Positions 7,766 through 16,309 of a DNA stretch of 34,791 bases are shown piece by piece. Within the stretch, counting starts at the first letter, position 1. Every line of letters begins with the position of its first letter. The translations under genes were made by a program, and so were the position numbers. The DNA is from Mycolicibacterium agri. Lineage in GTDB: Bacteria; Actinomycetota; Actinomycetes; Mycobacteriales; Mycobacteriaceae. The notes under the pieces were generated by a model, which searched no databases, was not told the DNA's origin, and saw only the letters and a program-made list of their open reading frames with translations. The DNA lies in assembly GCF_002553505.1 (NCBI RefSeq), contig NZ_PDCP01000061.1, positions 1 to 34,791 of the forward strand, given 5' to 3'.

Positions 7766-7794
7766 CCGTGACAGTCGACTGCGCCTTTGTAAAG
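7766..7794 (-). promoter_or_regulatory. Regulon element, site 1 (WS/DGAT / DUF427)
   Basis: Minus strand CTTTACA (7794-7788), 14 bases, TGTCACG (7773-7767). It lies between the divergent acyltransferase and DUF427 genes. On the plus strand GTAAAGCTGAC is repeated directly (7789-7799 and 7802-7812), possibly an extra half-site on the DUF427 side. Confidence 0.6.
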
Positions 7795-7846
7795 CTGACT
7801 GGTAAAGCTGACAGTGAGGCGTGGGCGTGATGATCGGAGGGGGACG

Positions 7847-8524
7847 ATGAGTCTTGTCGCCGGGCGCGGACCGCTGAGCAAGGATCCGGCAGGCTGGTTT
7901 TCACCGCCCCTGCCCGGCGAAATGGTTTTCCTCGAGCCGCATCCGCGTCGCATCCAGGCGTACCGCGCCGGAACCGTCGTGCTCGACACCGAGCGGGCGC
8001 TGATGGTGCACCGCCGCGACCATCCGCTCAGCTACGCGTTTCCGGTCGACGAGGTCGGCGACCTTCCGTCGGAACCGGTTCGGGACGCGCCGGGCTACGT
8101 GCACGTCCCGTGGGATGCGGTGGACACCTGGCTGGAGGAGGGCCGCAAGCTGGTGCACTATCCGCCCAACCCGTATCACCGCGTCGACTGCCGCCCGACG
8201 ACTCGGCGGCTGCGCGTCGACATCGCGGGCACGACGTTGGTGGACACCACCGACACGACGATCGTCTTCGAGACCGCGCTCGCCCCAGTGCTTTACGTCG
8301 ACCCGTCGCATGTGCACACGGATCTGTTGCGCCGCTCGAAGACGAGCAGCTACTGCAACTACAAGGGCTATGCCACGTACTGGTCGGCCGTCATCGACGG
8401 GACTGTCGTCGCCGACGTCGCGTGGAGCTACGACGATCCGATGCCCGAAACCTCGCCCATCAAAGGCTTTTTCAGCTTCGACGCATCACGCGCCGACGTC
8501 CGCGCCGAGCTGCCGACGATATGA
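7847..8524 (+). CDS. DUF427 domain protein (tandem)
   Basis: A 225-residue protein containing two copies of the small beta-rich DUF427 fold. The first spans about residues 25-95 (HPRRIQAYRAGTVVLDTERALMVH). The second spans about 125-215 (RRLRVDIAGTTLVDTTDTTIVFE...SYCNYKGYATYWS). The pattern -SYCNYKG- with a downstream VAWSYDDP is typical. The biochemical role is not known. ATG 7847 is preceded by GGAGGGGG (7836-7843), deciding the start against the upstream open frame. It is divergent from the acyltransferase, with regulon site 1 between them. Confidence 0.82.
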   Translation: MSLVAGRGPLSKDPAGWFSPPLPGEMVFLEPHPRRIQAYRAGTVVLDTERALMVHRRDHPLSYAFPVDEVGDLPSEPVRDAPGYVHVPWDAVDTWLEEGRKLVHYPPNPYHRVDCRPTTRRLRVDIAGTTLVDTTDTTIVFETALAPVLYVDPSHVHTDLLRRSKTSSYCNYKGYATYWSAVIDGTVVADVAWSYDDPMPETSPIKGFFSFDASRADVRAELPTI

Positions 8525-8556
8525 CGCGCGTCACATCCACCCCCGCGACCTCGTAC

Positions 8557-8585
8557 CCTACGGTTCCGTCACCGTAGGTTACGGT
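8557..8585. promoter_or_regulatory. Three-half-site operator upstream of the FadE5-like gene
   Basis: CCTACGGT (8557-8564) and ACCGTAGG (8571-8578) form a perfect inverted repeat with a six-base spacer; ACCGTA (8571-8576) also pairs with TACGGT (8580-8585) across three bases. Three alternating TACGGT half-sites suggest a TetR-type operator 62 bases before the GTG start. The regulator is not identified here. Confidence 0.5.
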
Positions 8586-8646
8586 TGCGTACGTTTTCCC
8601 TGGTCACACACACTTTGGTCAGTTGCCAGTGTGAAGGGAAACTGTT

Positions 8647-10470
8647 GTGGGCCACTACATCGCCAATGTTCGCGACATCGAGTTCAACCTGTTCGAAGTG
8701 TTGCAGCTGAACCGGGTTCTTGAAGCCGGCGGCTACGGCGATCTCGACACCGACACCGTCCGCACCATGCTCGACGAAGTCGCGCGCCTCGCGGAAGGGC
8801 CGGTGGCCGACTCGTTCGCCGATGCCGATCGCAACCCTCCGGAGTTCGACCCTCAGAACCACACCGTCTCCGTCCCAGCCGAATTGGCCAAGTCGGTGCA
8901 GGCCGTCAAGGACGCCGAATGGTGGCGAATCGGCCTCGACGAAAGAGTCGGCGGAGTCCCGGCGCCCGCCGCGCTGACATGGGCCATCAACGAGATGCTG
9001 TTGTGCGCCAACCCGTCGGCCGGCTTCTGGTGGGCTCTCGGCCCGGCGATGGCGCATTCGCTGGCCACCGAAGGAAACGAACAACAGATCCGTTGGGCCG
9101 CAAAGGGTCTAGAGCGAGGCTGGGCGGCGACGATGGTGCTGACCGAGCCCGACGCCGGCTCCGACGTCGGCGCGGGCCGCGCGAAGGCCATTGCGCAACC
9201 CGACGGCACGTGGCATATCGAGGGAGTCAAGCGGTTCATCTCCGGCGGCGACGTCGGCGACTCCGCGGAGAACATCTTCCATCTGGTGCTGGCGCGCCCC
9301 GAGGGCGCCGCGCCGGGCACCAAGGGCTTGAGCCTGTTCTATGTTCCGAAGTACCTCTTCGACCCCGATACTCTCGAAATCACCACCCGCAATGGTGTTT
9401 TCGCCACCAATCTCGAGCACAAGATGGGGTTGAAGTCCTCCCCCACATGCGAGTTGACGTTCGGCGGGCACGGCATACCAGCGGTCGGCTATCTGGTCGG
9501 CGACGTTCACAACGGCATCGCGCAGATGTTCACCGTGATCGAGCACGCCAGGATGACGATCGGGGTGAAGGCAACGGGAACGTTGTCGACGGGCTATCTG
9601 AACGCGTTGGAATACGCCAAGACCCGTGTGCAGGGCGCGGACATGACGCAGATGACGGACAAGACCGCGCCGCGAGTGACGATCATGCACCATCCCGACG
9701 TGCGGCGTAGCCTGATGACGCAGAAGGCCTACGCCGAGGGCTTGCGCGCGCTGTACATGTATGCCGCCGCCCATCAGAACAGCGATGTGGCACAGCTGGT
9801 TTCGGGTGCCGACCCGGATCTGGCGCACCGCGTCGACGACCTGCTGCTTCCGGTGGTCAAGGGCGTGGGCTCGGAGCGGGCCTACGAGATCCTCACCGAG
9901 TCGCTGCAGACGTTCGGAGGGTCGGGGTTCCTGCAGGACTATCCGATCGAGCAGTACATCCGGGACTCGAAGATCGACTCGCTGTATGAGGGCACGACGG
10001 CGATCCAGGCGATGGACTTCTTCTTCCGCAAGATCGTCCGCGATCACGGCCAGGCGCTGGCGCATGTGGCAGCGCAGGTGGCCGACACGATCGAAAACTG
10101 CGACGCCAGCCTCAAGCAGCAGGCCGAGCAACTGCGCACGGCGCTCAACGACGTCCAGGCGATGACGGGCGCCCTGACGAGCTATCTGATGTCGGCGTCG
10201 GAGAAGCCCACCGAGATCTACAAGGTCGGGCTGGCGTCGGTGCGCTTCCTGCTGGCCGTCGGTGACCTGCTCATCGGCTGGCGGCTACTGGCACAGGCCG
10301 ACATCGCGACCGCGGCCCTGGCGGCAGGCAAAGACGAGCCGTTCTATCACGGCAAGATCGCGGCGGCGACGTTCTTCGCGGCGAACGTGCTGCCGCACCT
10401 CTCCGCAGTGCGGTCGGTCATCGAGGACATCGACGGCGAACTCATGGAGCTGCCGGAAGAGGCGTTCTGA
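8647..10470 (+). CDS. Acyl-CoA dehydrogenase, FadE5-like
   Basis: FAD-dependent acyl-CoA dehydrogenase of 607 residues, the long form with an extra C-terminal domain. It carries the flavin-binding ATMVLTEPDAGSDVGAGR and the C-terminal GGSGFLQDYPIEQYIRDSKIDSLYEGTTAIQA block. Long stretches match my memory of M. tuberculosis FadE5 (Rv0244c), which has broad chain-length range, but the first third differs (for example ALTWAINEMLLCANPSAGF), so this may be a paralog rather than the orthologue. I leave the symbol empty for that reason. The GTG start at 8647 has AAGGGA at 8634-8639. It appears to be a single-gene unit with its own operator, distinct from the CTTTACA element. Confidence 0.92.
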   Translation: MGHYIANVRDIEFNLFEVLQLNRVLEAGGYGDLDTDTVRTMLDEVARLAEGPVADSFADADRNPPEFDPQNHTVSVPAELAKSVQAVKDAEWWRIGLDERVGGVPAPAALTWAINEMLLCANPSAGFWWALGPAMAHSLATEGNEQQIRWAAKGLERGWAATMVLTEPDAGSDVGAGRAKAIAQPDGTWHIEGVKRFISGGDVGDSAENIFHLVLARPEGAAPGTKGLSLFYVPKYLFDPDTLEITTRNGVFATNLEHKMGLKSSPTCELTFGGHGIPAVGYLVGDVHNGIAQMFTVIEHARMTIGVKATGTLSTGYLNALEYAKTRVQGADMTQMTDKTAPRVTIMHHPDVRRSLMTQKAYAEGLRALYMYAAAHQNSDVAQLVSGADPDLAHRVDDLLLPVVKGVGSERAYEILTESLQTFGGSGFLQDYPIEQYIRDSKIDSLYEGTTAIQAMDFFFRKIVRDHGQALAHVAAQVADTIENCDASLKQQAEQLRTALNDVQAMTGALTSYLMSASEKPTEIYKVGLASVRFLLAVGDLLIGWRLLAQADIATAALAAGKDEPFYHGKIAAATFFAANVLPHLSAVRSVIEDIDGELMELPEEAF

Positions 10471-10483
10471 CCCGTCGGCGGGA

Positions 10484-11269
10484 TTACCAGACGCGAATCC
10501 AGTCGACCAGCATCTGGGCCGGGTACGTTCCCGGACCGGGATCGCCGCCGCCGGAGCCGGCGACCGCGAGGTTCAAGATCGGAAAGAGCTTGTAGCCGGG
10601 GTTGTTGAACGGCCAGTCGGCCAATGAATACGCCGGCACCTCGAAGTACGGCGCGGCCCCGTCGGTGTAGTCCTTCCAGAATTTCATGCCGGACTCGTCC
10701 CACTTGACGCGCCAGGTGTGCCACGCGGAGTCCAGCGAGATGTTCTGTGTGGCCCACTCCGAGCCGTTCGCCTTGGTGTGCACGGTCGTCGCCGACGGCC
10801 ATTCGCCGTTGCCGTACCACTCCACGAGGTCGACCTCACCGTCGGCGTCGCTGGAGAGCCAGAAGGCGGGCCAGCAGCCTGCGGTCAGGCATTCGAGCTT
10901 GATGCGGGCCTCCCAGGTGGTCCCGATGGTGCCTTCCCACGTGGTGTTGACCTTGCCGCCGTAATACCTGTCGCCCTCTTTGAACGCCTTGATGACGAGG
11001 TTGGACTTACCGTCGAGGTACACGTTGCGGCGGTCGTCGCGGTACTGGCCGACGTTCTCCGGCAACTCCCAGTACGTGGGGTCCTTCATGGTCTCGCGCG
11101 CCTTCGAGATCATCCACTTGGACCGATCGGGCGCCGAGCCTGCCGGCCCGTCGAAATCGTCCTCGAACACGTACTTGTCGGCCGCGCGGGCACTGGGGAT
11201 GGGCATTACCGCTGACAGCAGACCGAATCCGGCCATGACCATCATGCTGCGACGATCCAACTGAGGCAT
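10484..11269 (-). CDS. Secreted glycoside hydrolase family 16 (beta-glucanase-like)
   Basis: A 261-residue exported enzyme. The N-terminus has DRRSMMV followed by a hydrophobic run and PSARA-A, a probable Tat or Sec signal peptide cut after about residue 29. The mature part is a GH16 jelly roll with the catalytic motif E145-V-D-L-V-E150 (nucleophile and acid/base Glu), which cleaves beta-1,3 or beta-1,3/1,4 glucans. It resembles the mycobacterial Rv0315 type as I recall it. The start ATG 11269 is chosen because it directly precedes the signal peptide; the frame continues upstream without similarity. No partner genes are evident. It is divergent from the SnoaL-like gene and shares the intergenic region holding site 2. 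Confidence 0.88.
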   Translation of the reverse strand: MPQLDRRSMMVMAGFGLLSAVMPIPSARAADKYVFEDDFDGPAGSAPDRSKWMISKARETMKDPTYWELPENVGQYRDDRRNVYLDGKSNLVIKAFKEGDRYYGGKVNTTWEGTIGTTWEARIKLECLTAGCWPAFWLSSDADGEVDLVEWYGNGEWPSATTVHTKANGSEWATQNISLDSAWHTWRVKWDESGMKFWKDYTDGAAPYFEVPAYSLADWPFNNPGYKLFPILNLAVAGSGGGDPGPGTYPAQMLVDWIRVW

Positions 11270-11399
11270 GACTAGACATACAAGCCGCAAAGTCGGACAG
11301 GATGCAAGTCGCCTCTCGCGATCCGGTTGCGGTTTCGGCGTGCAAAGCATCGGTCAGCGGTACAAACCACGCCGAAAGCGCTGGTGAGGGCATCGGAAA

Positions 11400-11428
11400 C
11401 TTTACAACTGCACGCGCAACTGTCACGC
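11400..11428 (+). promoter_or_regulatory. Regulon element, site 2 (SnoaL-thioesterase unit)
   Basis: CTTTACA (11400-11406), 14 bases, TGTCACG (11421-11427), ending seven bases before the GTG of the SnoaL-like gene. That distance suggests a leaderless transcript whose -10 region overlaps the second half-site. Confidence 0.62.
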
Positions 11429-11435
11429 TTCCGAT

Positions 11436-11927
11436 GTGGACGACGCGAGCACTCTGGGCGAGATCGAGGCGATCAAGCAGCTCAAGGCCCGCTACTGCAG
11501 GCTGCTGGACACCAAGGACTGGCAGGGATGGCGCCGACTCTTCGCCGACGACTTCGTCTCCGACACTTCGCGGGCGGGCGGCAAGGTCATCACCGGCGCC
11601 GACGAGTTCGTCGCCTTCACCCGCAAAAGCCTGCGCAACCAGCCGACCGTGCACCAGGTGCACGCCCCGGAGATCGAACTGACCTCGCCGACGACCGCGC
11701 GCGGCGTGTGGGCGCTGGAGGACGTCGTGCGCTTCGGGCCGGGCGTGAATCTGCGCGGCTACGGCCACTACACCGAGAACTACGCGAAGATCGACGGCGC
11801 GTGGGTGTTCACCAGCTCCACGCTGACCCGGCTGCGCGAAGACGTCTTCAACGGTCTGTTCGCGGTGTACCTCTCTGCCCGCATCCGTCGGGCTGTCGGG
11901 AAAGCCGCACGCCGGGTGATGCAATGA
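11436..11927 (+). CDS. SnoaL/NTF2-like family protein
   Basis: A 163-residue protein of the SnoaL-like (NTF2 fold) superfamily, which includes cyclases, isomerases, dehydratases and ring-hydroxylating dioxygenase small subunits. Typical signs are the early helices IEAIKQLKARYCRLLDTKDWQGWRRLFADDF and a later HQVHAPEIEL strand. A basic extension (RIRRAVGKAARRVMQ) ends the protein. The reaction cannot be assigned. The start is GTG 11436; there is no Shine-Dalgarno, consistent with a leaderless message after site 2. Its stop overlaps the thioesterase start (ATGA), so the two form an operon. A related protein is encoded at 29348 at the far end of the region. Confidence 0.8.
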   Translation: MDDASTLGEIEAIKQLKARYCRLLDTKDWQGWRRLFADDFVSDTSRAGGKVITGADEFVAFTRKSLRNQPTVHQVHAPEIELTSPTTARGVWALEDVVRFGPGVNLRGYGHYTENYAKIDGAWVFTSSTLTRLREDVFNGLFAVYLSARIRRAVGKAARRVMQ

Positions 11928-12736
11928 CCGAAACCCCGGTCACCTATCCGGTGAACAGCGCGCTGGGCCGTTTCGGCATCGCTCAGGTCGCCGACAGCCC
12001 TGATCCGTTCGTCAGCTCGATGCCGCTCGCGGGACTGGTCAATCCGGTCACCGGGCTGCCCACCGTCGGACCCCTGGCGGTGCTGGTCGATCATGCCGCA
12101 GGCCTGGTCAACCACTACCGCCGGGCCGCCGACGAGTGGACGGTGACAAGCGAGCTGACCCTCGAAATCGCGCCGGGCGCGTTGGATGTCGTCGCCGCAG
12201 ACCCGTCGAGTGTGGCGGTGGCGACCGCACGGCCGACCGGAACACGAGAGCGCTCCGCGCTCGGCAGTTGCGAGATCACCGTCGGCGACACGGTGATCGC
12301 CGTCGGCACCGTCCGCTCGGTATACATCACGCACCCAGGCGAATTCGCGCAGGAATGGCCGCCGCTCACCGCCGATGACGAGCAGCGGCCGACCGAGCTG
12401 GCCGACATCATGGCGCTAGAACTCGACGACACCGATGTGATACGACAGCGCGAGAACCCGGTGCTCAACAACAGCCTCGGCATCGTGCACGGCGGCGTCT
12501 CCGCGGCTGGGCTCGAGCTCGCGGCATCGGCAGCGCTCAACGCCGGCCGCGTCGACGAGCCGCTGCACACGGCGTCGCTGCGGGTGAACTATCTGCGCCA
12601 GTTTCTCGCCGGGGATCAATCACGTTATGTGGGAAGCGTTTTGCGGGTCGGTCGACGCAGCGGTGTGGCCGACGCACAGGCCGTCGGCGCCGACGGTGAA
12701 GTTGCCCTGATCGCGCGGGTCACCGCATACCGGTAG
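11924..12736 (+). CDS. Double-hotdog acyl-CoA thioesterase (PaaI-like)
   Basis: A 270-residue protein made of two hotdog-fold halves. The first (about 25-125) has LAVLVDHAAGLVNHYRR; the second (about 160-268) has NSLGIVHGGVSAAGLELAASAAL, the HGG signature of PaaI-type thioesterases. Such enzymes hydrolyse acyl- or aryl-CoA thioesters in the cytosol, freeing CoA when intermediates accumulate. The ATG at 11924 overlaps the SnoaL stop by four bases. The gene ends two bases before the convergent F420-type oxidoreductase. Confidence 0.8.
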   Translation: MTETPVTYPVNSALGRFGIAQVADSPDPFVSSMPLAGLVNPVTGLPTVGPLAVLVDHAAGLVNHYRRAADEWTVTSELTLEIAPGALDVVAADPSSVAVATARPTGTRERSALGSCEITVGDTVIAVGTVRSVYITHPGEFAQEWPPLTADDEQRPTELADIMALELDDTDVIRQRENPVLNNSLGIVHGGVSAAGLELAASAALNAGRVDEPLHTASLRVNYLRQFLAGDQSRYVGSVLRVGRRSGVADAQAVGADGEVALIARVTAYR

Positions 12737-12738
12737 AG

Positions 12739-13659
12739 CTATGCCGCGGCGATCACAGTGGCGCCGAAGCGTTCGATCGCTTCCACCGCGTGAGCAAGAC
12801 TGTCGCCGGGCACCTGCACCTGAACCCAGGTAACGCCCGCCGCCGCAAGCTTTTCCAGCCCGGACAGGTAGGCGTCAGCGTTGAAGTCCTCGTCGCCGGG
12901 AGCGCCCGCGCCGATGTTGCTGAACGTGATGTCGATCCGCGACCAGTCGCGTCCGGCGGCGTCGCAGCGGCGCCGCAGATCGGTGATGCCGTCGGCCAAC
13001 GCCTCAATCGAGTCCAAGGCCGCTGTCCTCGCCGTCTGCGCGAGCACGACCGGCGCGGGGAACGGACACCACCCGTCGCCGTACGCGACCACCCGGGCCC
13101 GCGCGGCGGCGGTGTTGCCGCCGATCCAGATCGGCGGGTGCGGAGTGCTGACCGGACGCGGATGCGCGGTGATGCCCTTGGCGGAGAAGTGACGGCCTTC
13201 GTAGGACACGTCATCGCCGGTCCAGATGGCGCGGATCACCTCGAGCGCCTCTTCGAACAACGCCGCGCGCTCGTCAAAGTCAACCCCGAGCGCGGCGAAT
13301 TCCCGCTTCAGATAGCCGACACCGACCGCCAGTGTGAACCGTCCTTCGGACAGCATGTCGAGCGTCGCACCGGACTTCGCGACCACAAAGGGGTTACGGT
13401 AGGGCAACACGACGATGTTGGGGATGAGCCGCAGCATGGTCGTCCTCGCGGCGGCGAAACCCATTGCCACGAACGGGTCGAGCGCGTCGTGGCCACCGGA
13501 TTCGAGCCATCGCTGTGACGGCGCGGGGTGGTCGGTGAACCCGACGCCGTGAAACCCCGCCATCTCGGCCGCGGCGGCGACGGTCGCAATGCCCGCGCCG
13601 GTGACCAATTCCGGGTTGTAGGGGTGGCTGTGCATCGGATGAGTGAATGTGAACCGCAT
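12739..13659 (-). CDS. LLM class F420-dependent oxidoreductase
   Basis: A 306-residue luciferase-like (TIM-barrel) oxidoreductase. Typical elements are GFTDHPAPSQRW early, the RLIPNIVVLPYRNPFVVAKSGATLDMLSEGRFTLAVGVGYLKREFAALGVDF block, and PPIWIGG. Mycobacterial members of this subfamily mostly use F420 rather than FMN; the substrate is unknown. ATG 13659 has GGGAGG at 13672-13667 on its strand. It is divergent from a second, distinct member of the family at 13765, and the two share a short regulatory region. Confidence 0.88.
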   Translation of the reverse strand: MRFTFTHPMHSHPYNPELVTGAGIATVAAAAEMAGFHGVGFTDHPAPSQRWLESGGHDALDPFVAMGFAAARTTMLRLIPNIVVLPYRNPFVVAKSGATLDMLSEGRFTLAVGVGYLKREFAALGVDFDERAALFEEALEVIRAIWTGDDVSYEGRHFSAKGITAHPRPVSTPHPPIWIGGNTAAARARVVAYGDGWCPFPAPVVLAQTARTAALDSIEALADGITDLRRRCDAAGRDWSRIDITFSNIGAGAPGDEDFNADAYLSGLEKLAAAGVTWVQVQVPGDSLAHAVEAIERFGATVIAAA

Positions 13660-13683
13660 CGACAGTCGCCTCCCAGAATTACC

Positions 13684-13700
13684 TTCTCCAATCTTGAGAA
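13684..13700. promoter_or_regulatory. Inverted repeat between two divergent LLM genes
   Basis: TTCTC (13684-13688) and GAGAA (13696-13700) form a perfect inverted repeat with a seven-base spacer, in the gap between the divergent F420-type oxidoreductase genes. It may be an operator; the arms are short and this is uncertain. Confidence 0.3.
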
Positions 13701-13764
13701 TGTCGTTACCATGCCACTCGTAGGACGGTCAACCCTGCCACCCACGGAAGGTCGGTCCCCACGC

Positions 13765-14697
13765 ATGACCAGACCCGAGATCGGCGTCTACCTGCCGCAG
13801 ATGGGCTTCACTTTCCCCGAAATCCTGCATCGCGCGCATCGGTGCGAGGAACTGGGCATCGATTCGTTGTGGCTTTACGACCACCTCTACGCCCCAGGGG
13901 CTCCCGACTATCCGTCGCTCGAGGCGTGGACCCTGGCGACCGCGCTGCTAAGCAGGACGGAGCGCATCGAGGTCGGGCACATGGTGTTGTGCAACCAGTT
14001 TCGGCACCCCGCGGTGCTGGCCAAGATGGCGGCCACGCTGGACCAGATCTCGGCGGGCCGGCTGCAGCTGGGCATCGGCAGCGGCTCCATCCAGGATGAG
14101 CACGATCGGGTGGGACTGGAGTGGGGCACGTTCGTGCAGCGGTCCGGACGGCTCGGCGAGACGCTGGAGATACTGCACCAGGCGTTCGCCGACGAGCGAA
14201 TCGACTTGGCGGGCAAGCACTTCACCATACGGGACATGCCGGTCAAACCCGGCGCGGCTCGCGCACCCCGGCCGCCGATCGTGGTGGGCGGCGTCGGTGA
14301 GAAGTACACGCTGCCGCTGGTGGCGCGCTACGCCGACGTGTGGAACGTGCCGACCTACGCCCTCGGCGAGCTCGACCGCAAGATATCGGTGCTGCGGGAC
14401 ATCTGCGCAGACGTCGGCCGCGACCCCGACGACATCGTGCTGTCCGTCGAGGCGGTGATGGCGCTCGCCCCCAATGACGCGGCACTGCCCTCGGTGCGAC
14501 AGCTCGCCGAAAAACGGTTCGGCATACCGGCTTTCGGGCTGCACGAGGGCGGTCTGATCGGCACGCCGCCCGCCATCGTCGACCGCCTGCACGAACTGCA
14601 GGAGATGGGCTTCGGGCAGATCGTGCTGTTCACCCACGACCGCGGGTCTGACGAGACGCTCGACCTGTTCGCCTCGCAGGTGATCGACCGGCTCTAG
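13765..14697 (+). CDS. LLM class F420-dependent oxidoreductase (second)
   Basis: A 310-residue luciferase-like TIM-barrel protein beginning EIGVYLPQMGFTFPEIL, with LWLYDHLYAPG, the GHMVLCNQFRHPAVLAKMAATLDQISAGRLQLGIGSG block and PPIVVGGVGEKYTLPLVARYADVWN. It belongs to the F420-dependent branch by pattern, probably reducing or oxidising a ketone or enone. I choose ATG 13765; ATG 13710 in the same frame would add 18 residues without family similarity, and GGAAGG at 13746-13751 could serve the later start at a loose spacing. Its stop overlaps the stop of the convergent acyl-CoA dehydrogenase (CTAG, 14694-14697). Confidence 0.88.
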   Translation: MTRPEIGVYLPQMGFTFPEILHRAHRCEELGIDSLWLYDHLYAPGAPDYPSLEAWTLATALLSRTERIEVGHMVLCNQFRHPAVLAKMAATLDQISAGRLQLGIGSGSIQDEHDRVGLEWGTFVQRSGRLGETLEILHQAFADERIDLAGKHFTIRDMPVKPGAARAPRPPIVVGGVGEKYTLPLVARYADVWNVPTYALGELDRKISVLRDICADVGRDPDDIVLSVEAVMALAPNDAALPSVRQLAEKRFGIPAFGLHEGGLIGTPPAIVDRLHELQEMGFGQIVLFTHDRGSDETLDLFASQVIDRL

Positions 14698-15833
14698 GTT
14701 CGCGGCCTGCCCAGCCCGAGCGCGTGCTGGGCGATCATGTTGCGGAAGACCTCGAGGGTGCCGCCGTAGATCCCTGTCGGACCCGCGAGCCGGAAGATGT
14801 ACTCCGCCGCGCCCGCGGCCGCCGCGCCCTTTTCGTCGACGGGCAGACTCGACGCGGTGCCGAGGATGTCCATCAGATCCGGCGAAACCTCCCGCATGAC
14901 TTGGGCATTGGCGACCCGGCCGAACATGTCGGGAGTGCTCATCGCCGCCTCCATGCGGGCGATGGCGCGGCCGAGCCGGAAGCGCACCGACTCCTCGTCG
15001 GGCGCCAGCGCGGCGACCTTGTCCACCGCCTCGGCCAGCAGTGTCACGTGTTCGCTCATGGTGGCGATCTTCTGCAGTCCGTCGTCGCCGCGCTCGACGG
15101 TGCCGTGCTCGTCGTTGAGCGCCTCGCGCAGCACCGTCCAGCCGCCGTTGACTTCGCCGATGCGGTACCGGTCTTCCACCCGAACGTCGCTGTAGTAGGT
15201 GATGTTGGTGCGGTCGCCGTCCACCGTGCGCAGCGGCTGAATCTCCACGTCCGGTCGGTCCAGCAGCACCAGGAACATCGTCAGGCTCTGGTGCTTGGGC
15301 GCGGCCGGATCGGTGTTGGTGATGAGGAAGACGTAGGCGGCGTTCTGCGCGTTCGACGTGAACATCTTTGAGCCGTTGATGATCCAGCCGTCACCGTCGC
15401 GCACCGCCCGCGTCTTGCAGGTCGCGACGTCCGACCCGCCTTCCGGCTCGGTGTAACCAAGACACAGCCGGTACTCCCCCGACAGCACGCGCGGCAGCAC
15501 CTCGTCCTGCAGCTCGGTCGAACCGAATTGCTGCACGGCGCGGGCGACCATCGCCGTGGTGCCCCAGTGGAACCACGGCGTATGTGCGCGCCCGATCTCC
15601 AGATCCCAGATGCGTTTGCGGATCGGGCTGAACCCGCCCTCGCCCTCCGGCTTGAAGTCGGCGGCCAGATACCCGGCCTTGCCGAGCGCGAGATGCACGC
15701 CCTCATCGAAGTTCTCGCCGGACTGCCGGTCACGCCGGATCACCTCGTCGGTCACGATCTCGCGCAGGAACGCGCGCAGCTCGTCCCGGAATGCCCTGTC
15801 TTCATCGGACAGCGTCACGGTCGAGAAGTCCAT
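14694..15833 (-). CDS. Acyl-CoA dehydrogenase
   Basis: FAD-dependent acyl-CoA dehydrogenase of 379 residues, catalysing the first step of beta-oxidation. It starts FSTVTLSDEDRAFRDELRAFLREIV, has LGYTEPEGGSDVATCKTRAVRDGDGW (flavin and acyl contact), INGSKMFTSNA, and ends with YGGTLEVFRNMIAQHALGLGR, whose Glu in GGTLE is the usual catalytic base of this subgroup. Such single-copy forms in catabolic clusters often act on branched or cyclic acyl-CoAs. The ATG at 15833 lies eight bases after regulon site 3 and has no Shine-Dalgarno, so it is probably leaderless. Confidence 0.9.
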   Translation of the reverse strand: MDFSTVTLSDEDRAFRDELRAFLREIVTDEVIRRDRQSGENFDEGVHLALGKAGYLAADFKPEGEGGFSPIRKRIWDLEIGRAHTPWFHWGTTAMVARAVQQFGSTELQDEVLPRVLSGEYRLCLGYTEPEGGSDVATCKTRAVRDGDGWIINGSKMFTSNAQNAAYVFLITNTDPAAPKHQSLTMFLVLLDRPDVEIQPLRTVDGDRTNITYYSDVRVEDRYRIGEVNGGWTVLREALNDEHGTVERGDDGLQKIATMSEHVTLLAEAVDKVAALAPDEESVRFRLGRAIARMEAAMSTPDMFGRVANAQVMREVSPDLMDILGTASSLPVDEKGAAAAGAAEYIFRLAGPTGIYGGTLEVFRNMIAQHALGLGRPRT

Positions 15834-15841
15834 CGGTGCTA

Positions 15842-15870
15842 GCGTGACACTTTACAACCATTCTGTAAAG
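15842..15870 (-). promoter_or_regulatory. Regulon element, site 3 (acyl-CoA dehydrogenase)
   Basis: Minus strand CTTTACA (15870-15864), 14 bases, TGTCACG (15849-15843), ending eight bases before the dehydrogenase ATG. A third half-site, TGTAAAG, sits inside (minus strand 15855-15849), so the element carries nested arms. It is shared with the divergent gene at 15896. Confidence 0.62.
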
Positions 15871-15895
15871 CGACAGCAGAGAGGAAGGCGCCGCG

Positions 15896-16309
15896 TTGGG
15901 CATCGTCAGGACGTATCCGGGCGGTGCGAGCATCCGCAACCTGCCGGAACACCTTCCGCTGCAGGTCGGCGGCACCTGGGACGAGGCCGACCCGCGGCCG
16001 GGCAAGGACCGGGTCTTCACCTGGCAGCTGGCTATTGCCGTTCGCCCGACGCTGTTCGTCTTCACGTCGGTGGGCCGCCTCGGCCACGACAGCCGCGGCG
16101 ATGGCGGCATGGAGGGCCGCATGACCATCGAATACCACTTCACCCGGCCCGAGGAGGGCAGGACGCTGTTCACCCGGACGATGACGATCGAGGCGTACCG
16201 GCACGCGCCGATGCCCGACGAATTCTTCCCCATCGTCAACCCCGCGCAGATCGACGCCAACCACGCCGCGGTGGCACGCGAGCTGGAGGCTAGCCGGTCG
16301 GCAGCGTGA
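15896..16309 (+). CDS. Hypothetical protein (possibly SRPBCC-like)
   Basis: A 137-residue cytosolic protein that I do not recognise. It is rich in predicted beta-strands (RVFTWQLAIAVRPTLFVFTSVGRL, MTIEYHFTRPEEGRTLFTRTMTIEAY) and ends in a helix (IDANHAAVARELEAS), a layout compatible with the START/SRPBCC lipid-binding fold, but this is inference. The start is TTG 15896, supported by GGAAGG at 15883-15888. It is divergent from the acyl-CoA dehydrogenase across site 3, and its last 20 bases overlap the convergent hydrolase gene. Confidence 0.6.
   Translation: MGIVRTYPGGASIRNLPEHLPLQVGGTWDEADPRPGKDRVFTWQLAIAVRPTLFVFTSVGRLGHDSRGDGGMEGRMTIEYHFTRPEEGRTLFTRTMTIEAYRHAPMPDEFFPIVNPAQIDANHAAVARELEASRSAA

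Noticed and set aside
15037..15050. AGTGTCACG inside the acyl-CoA dehydrogenase gene as a seventh regulon site
   Set aside because: There is no CTTTACA partner at the 14-base spacing, and it is within coding sequence.
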